Assembly: GCA_030530905.1 (NCBI GenBank)
Contig: JAUMUB010000045.1
Coordinates: 1-7,878, forward strand
Direction: 5' to 3'
DNA: 7,878 bases
From: Bifidobacteriaceae bacterium
GTDB lineage: Bacteria > Actinomycetota > Actinomycetes > Actinomycetales > Bifidobacteriaceae
The notes below the pieces were generated by a model. It was given only the letters and a program-made list of their open reading frames with translations, did not search any database and was not told where the DNA came from. The translations under genes were made by a program, and so were the position numbers. Positions 6,801 through 7,878 of the stretch are shown in pieces. Each line of letters begins with the position of its first letter. The first letter of the stretch is position 1.

Positions 6801-7573
6801 CGCAAGAGGCAAGCTCGCACAATACAAGTAGCCCAAGCGAATTTGAGGCAATTGAAAACATAAATGCGTTAAACGCTGATCAATTACGCACAGTATATAA
6901 AACAGTGCCTTATAATAAGCAAGAGCAGCAGAAGCGTCTTGAGAAAGCAAGAAAAGATCTTGCAGCATTAGGTAAAGTGAACCCACTTGCTGCAGAAGAG
7001 TACGATGCTTTAGAAGTGAGAAATACATATTTGCATAATCAGCGTACTGATGTGGTAAAAAGCCGTGATGATCTAATGCGTCTTATCAAAGACCTAGATA
7101 AAACTATGGCGCAAGTATTCACACAAGCATTTGAGGATACTGCTCAAGCATTTGAAACTGTGTTTGCCACACTATTTCCAGGAGGAACTGGTCGTCTTCG
7201 CCTAGAAAATCCAGATGATCCGTTAACTTCAGGCGTTATTGTTGAAGCAAGCCCAGCAGGAAAACGAGTGAAACAGTTAAGCTTGCTTTCTGGTGGTGAA
7301 CGCTCTTTAACAGCATTAGCATTGCTTTTTGCAATCTTTACAGCACGCCCAAGCCCATTCTATGTGATGGATGAGGTTGAGGCAGCTCTTGATGATATTA
7401 ACTTGTCAAGATTGCTTAATGCTCTTCAAGATTTACGCCAACATGCTCAGCTAATAATCATCACTCACCAGCAAAGAACAATGAGTATTGCTGACGCATT
7501 ATATGGTATTACTATGCGTTCTGATGGTGTTACAGCCGTAATTAGTCAAAAACTAGAACGTGAAGAAAAGTAA
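3887..7573 (+). CDS. smc: Chromosome segregation ATPase Smc, 1228 aa
   Basis: The bacterial condensin subunit. It forms a hinge-linked homodimer that works with the kleisin ScpA and with ScpB to organise and separate chromosomes; neither partner gene lies in this window. The N-terminal head (about 1-170) has Walker A GPNGSGKSN (31-39) and the Q-loop region VGQGRLDAIL (141-150). A long coiled coil (about 170-500), rich in Glu, Gln, Lys and Arg, leads to the hinge (about 506-645), which begins at LGSLTDF and ends at IGGSS (639-643). The returning coiled coil runs to about 1100. The C-terminal head has the ABC signature LSGGE (1134-1138), Walker B ending D1162-E1163 and the H-loop His1194. All ATPase elements are intact. 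LGKVNPLA (1028-1035) marks the approach to the head. A 31-residue polar insert (955-985) lies just before it. Length is normal to slightly long for actinobacterial Smc. It follows folC by 8 nt. Confidence 0.97.
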   Translation: MHLKELTLKGFKSFASATTLHFEPGITAVVGPNGSGKSNIVDALTWVMGEQGAKNLRGTSMEDVIFAGTSSRPPLGRAQVTLTIDNSDHVLDIEYSEVTISRTIFRNGGSEYAINGNQCRLLDIQELLSDTGLGQQMHVIVGQGRLDAILRADPSGHRAFIEEAAGILKHRKRKERAIRKLAHAQENVSRLDDLLHEIQRQLGPLRRQAKISKRADNIKIALRDAQSRLYADEAQQLITRRNTVRETLSNVREQLLVQQKELTSVKLRIENIEALSSQSNPQMSVLNSTWRELNQVQERLHSLASLAQERSNSLLNQIVTHVGDDPSILISRAEELEKQAESTQEQVNVQRMSFDKATEKRAETEKQLAATRQTITQLRSLAQERDERLARMRELIAKEEAAMNISSTREQDLLKQQEDVSAQLEQTRASLKELEETQDFEEDNHSVELAREELQKKQEALDLLEKEHRDIESSIISLQAKADALQDTLEHRVDSAALEHDTSISMLGSLTDFIRVQDGWEEAIARSLDAFSSATIVKNKDNIIYALQKAKDEKLGKAVLLFPSEHTHSCKEYEAGNYIIANPLASDEHIAQQVVTAVQEILEHTALAENIESAYQLINNGWEKVVTKDGEIVYQNAAIGGSSLSQSNIALVSKRDKALAQVQELQAKLHDVDTKLQAAVESRDKARELANEKAQERAAMRIKIQQAQKEREQTTARIDHLTKQYNDLQQSIQQSKDSCKEHELTLHDLQTALENTQNSTDSNNSNFDELTQREVSLQKQLDQTREAEVTAKVAWNEAQQKTQSYTRQASLLRDNAQQSVRKRERIEEENKQCQEKAQLAEHIAYDAKAIAAMVAQDIVRVNDQREKLQIEVSSNDEELKVLRSQRNQLEEVVGDLTKRVHESDVEREHVSVAFGQIVQKVSDDLSMDIDTLVAQYGPHMPIPVLDDEGQPILLEQNNDANAQEEDSQSAHTQEASSHNTSSPSEFEAIENINALNADQLRTVYKTVPYNKQEQQKRLEKARKDLAALGKVNPLAAEEYDALEVRNTYLHNQRTDVVKSRDDLMRLIKDLDKTMAQVFTQAFEDTAQAFETVFATLFPGGTGRLRLENPDDPLTSGVIVEASPAGKRVKQLSLLSGGERSLTALALLFAIFTARPSPFYVMDEVEAALDDINLSRLLNALQDLRQHAQLIIITHQQRTMSIADALYGITMRSDGVTAVISQKLEREEK

Positions 7574-7730
7574 TGTTTTCTGCGTAATCAACTATGCTTA
7601 CCCAGTATGTGATATGTAGCTGTTAATAGCGTGTACCTAACTTAGCTTAATTCAAAGAAAGTTGAAAGTTGTAAACAGCTAAAAGTTGTAGAAGAAGATC
7701 AGGTTGTTAGCGCACGAAAATATGCCAAGA
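7574..7730. other. Convergent intergenic region, smc / racemase
   Basis: This 157-nt spacer separates the 3' ends of two converging genes, where terminators for both strands are expected. I see no GC-rich stem with a U-tract in either direction. There is an 8-bp inverted repeat, TAGCTGTT (7617-7624) with AACAGCTA (7674-7681), separated by 49 nt, and three AAAGTTG copies near 7658-7690. The only open frames are tiny (about ten codons) and have no ribosome site. Termination may be Rho-dependent or use a weak structure. Confidence 0.6.
7658..7690 (+). repeat. Short AAAGTTG direct repeats
   Basis: AAAGTTG occurs twice in direct tandem (7658-7664 and 7665-7671) and a third time at 7682-7688. The second and third copies share the longer AAAGTTGTA. 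The 10-nt gap between them contains the right arm of the longer inverted repeat. No function is recognised; replication slippage in a non-coding spacer would explain it. Confidence 0.6.
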
Positions 7731-7878
7731 CTAGCTACGATGTTGCAGTTGCTTTGCACGCACAACAGTTTGCTCTACTAACACTGCTTGAGCATCAATA
7801 ATTGGCAAATCCTCATGCGGAAATATTTCATTAAGTACGCTAAGCTCAGTGCAACCAAGCATGACTGCGTCGCAATGA
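7731..7878 (-). CDS. Aspartate/glutamate racemase family protein, C-terminal part
   Basis: The gene enters from the right edge and stops with TAG at 7733-7731; only the last 48 residues are in the window. They contain LGCTEL (residues 7-12 of the visible part), the second active-site cysteine motif of cofactor-independent Asp/Glu racemases, followed about 15 residues on by LPIIDA and a helical tail ending QHRS. In this family two cysteines remove and return the alpha proton, turning L-aspartate or L-glutamate into the D-form. The short tail after the motif fits the aspartate racemase (PF01177) layout better than glutamate racemase MurI, which usually has a longer C-terminal part, but the substrate is uncertain. 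It converges on smc and is not in its operon. The N-terminal half, including the first catalytic cysteine, lies outside the window. Confidence 0.82.
   Translation of the reverse strand, partial: HCDAVMLGCTELSVLNEIFPHEDLPIIDAQAVLVEQTVVRAKQLQHRS

Noticed and set aside
1..7878. Search for a mobile element, defence island, CRISPR array, tRNA or new multi-gene system
   Set aside because: All long frames belong to well-known housekeeping families with even composition. No spacer-repeat pattern, integrase, transposase or cloverleaf is visible, and spacers are all under 200 nt.

Overview
This window reads as a conserved housekeeping segment from a low-GC member of the Actinomycetota, most likely the Bifidobacteriaceae and probably Gardnerella or a close relative. 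This rests on the protein style: the actinobacterial-type Smc heads and the FolC and PepP motifs resemble bifidobacterial versions. The DNA is AT-rich (roughly 40% GC by eye) and favours codons such as TTA and GAA. The taxonomic call comes from recognition, not from a search.

The left half is read on the minus strand. It holds an M24-family Xaa-Pro aminopeptidase (pepP, 697-2250) followed by a small NUDIX hydrolase (13-528). A strong hairpin with a U-rich tail (580-620) lies between them, so they are probably separate transcription units. A 173-nt AT-rich divergent spacer (2251-2423) separates pepP from the plus-strand genes. It carries a candidate folC promoter, an 8-bp inverted repeat and one DnaA-box-like 9-mer.

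The right half is read on the plus strand. folC (folylpolyglutamate synthase, 2424-3878) and smc (chromosome-condensation ATPase, 3887-7573) are separated by only 8 nt. The smc Shine-Dalgarno lies inside the folC 3' end, so the pair is almost certainly co-transcribed and probably translationally coupled. A 157-nt convergent spacer follows, containing short AAAGTTG repeats. The window ends in the C-terminal 48 residues of an aspartate/glutamate racemase family protein on the minus strand (7731-7878).

The genes do not form one pathway: peptide turnover, nucleotide or metabolite clean-up, folate retention, chromosome segregation and D-amino-acid metabolism sit side by side. I found no mobile element, phage gene, CRISPR array, tRNA, rRNA or defence system, and nothing that supports a new biological system. 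The points worth a second look are small: the strand-specific terminator hairpin, the folC-smc coupling, a polar low-complexity insert in the C-terminal part of Smc, an altered NUDIX box, and possible regulatory symmetry in the divergent spacer.
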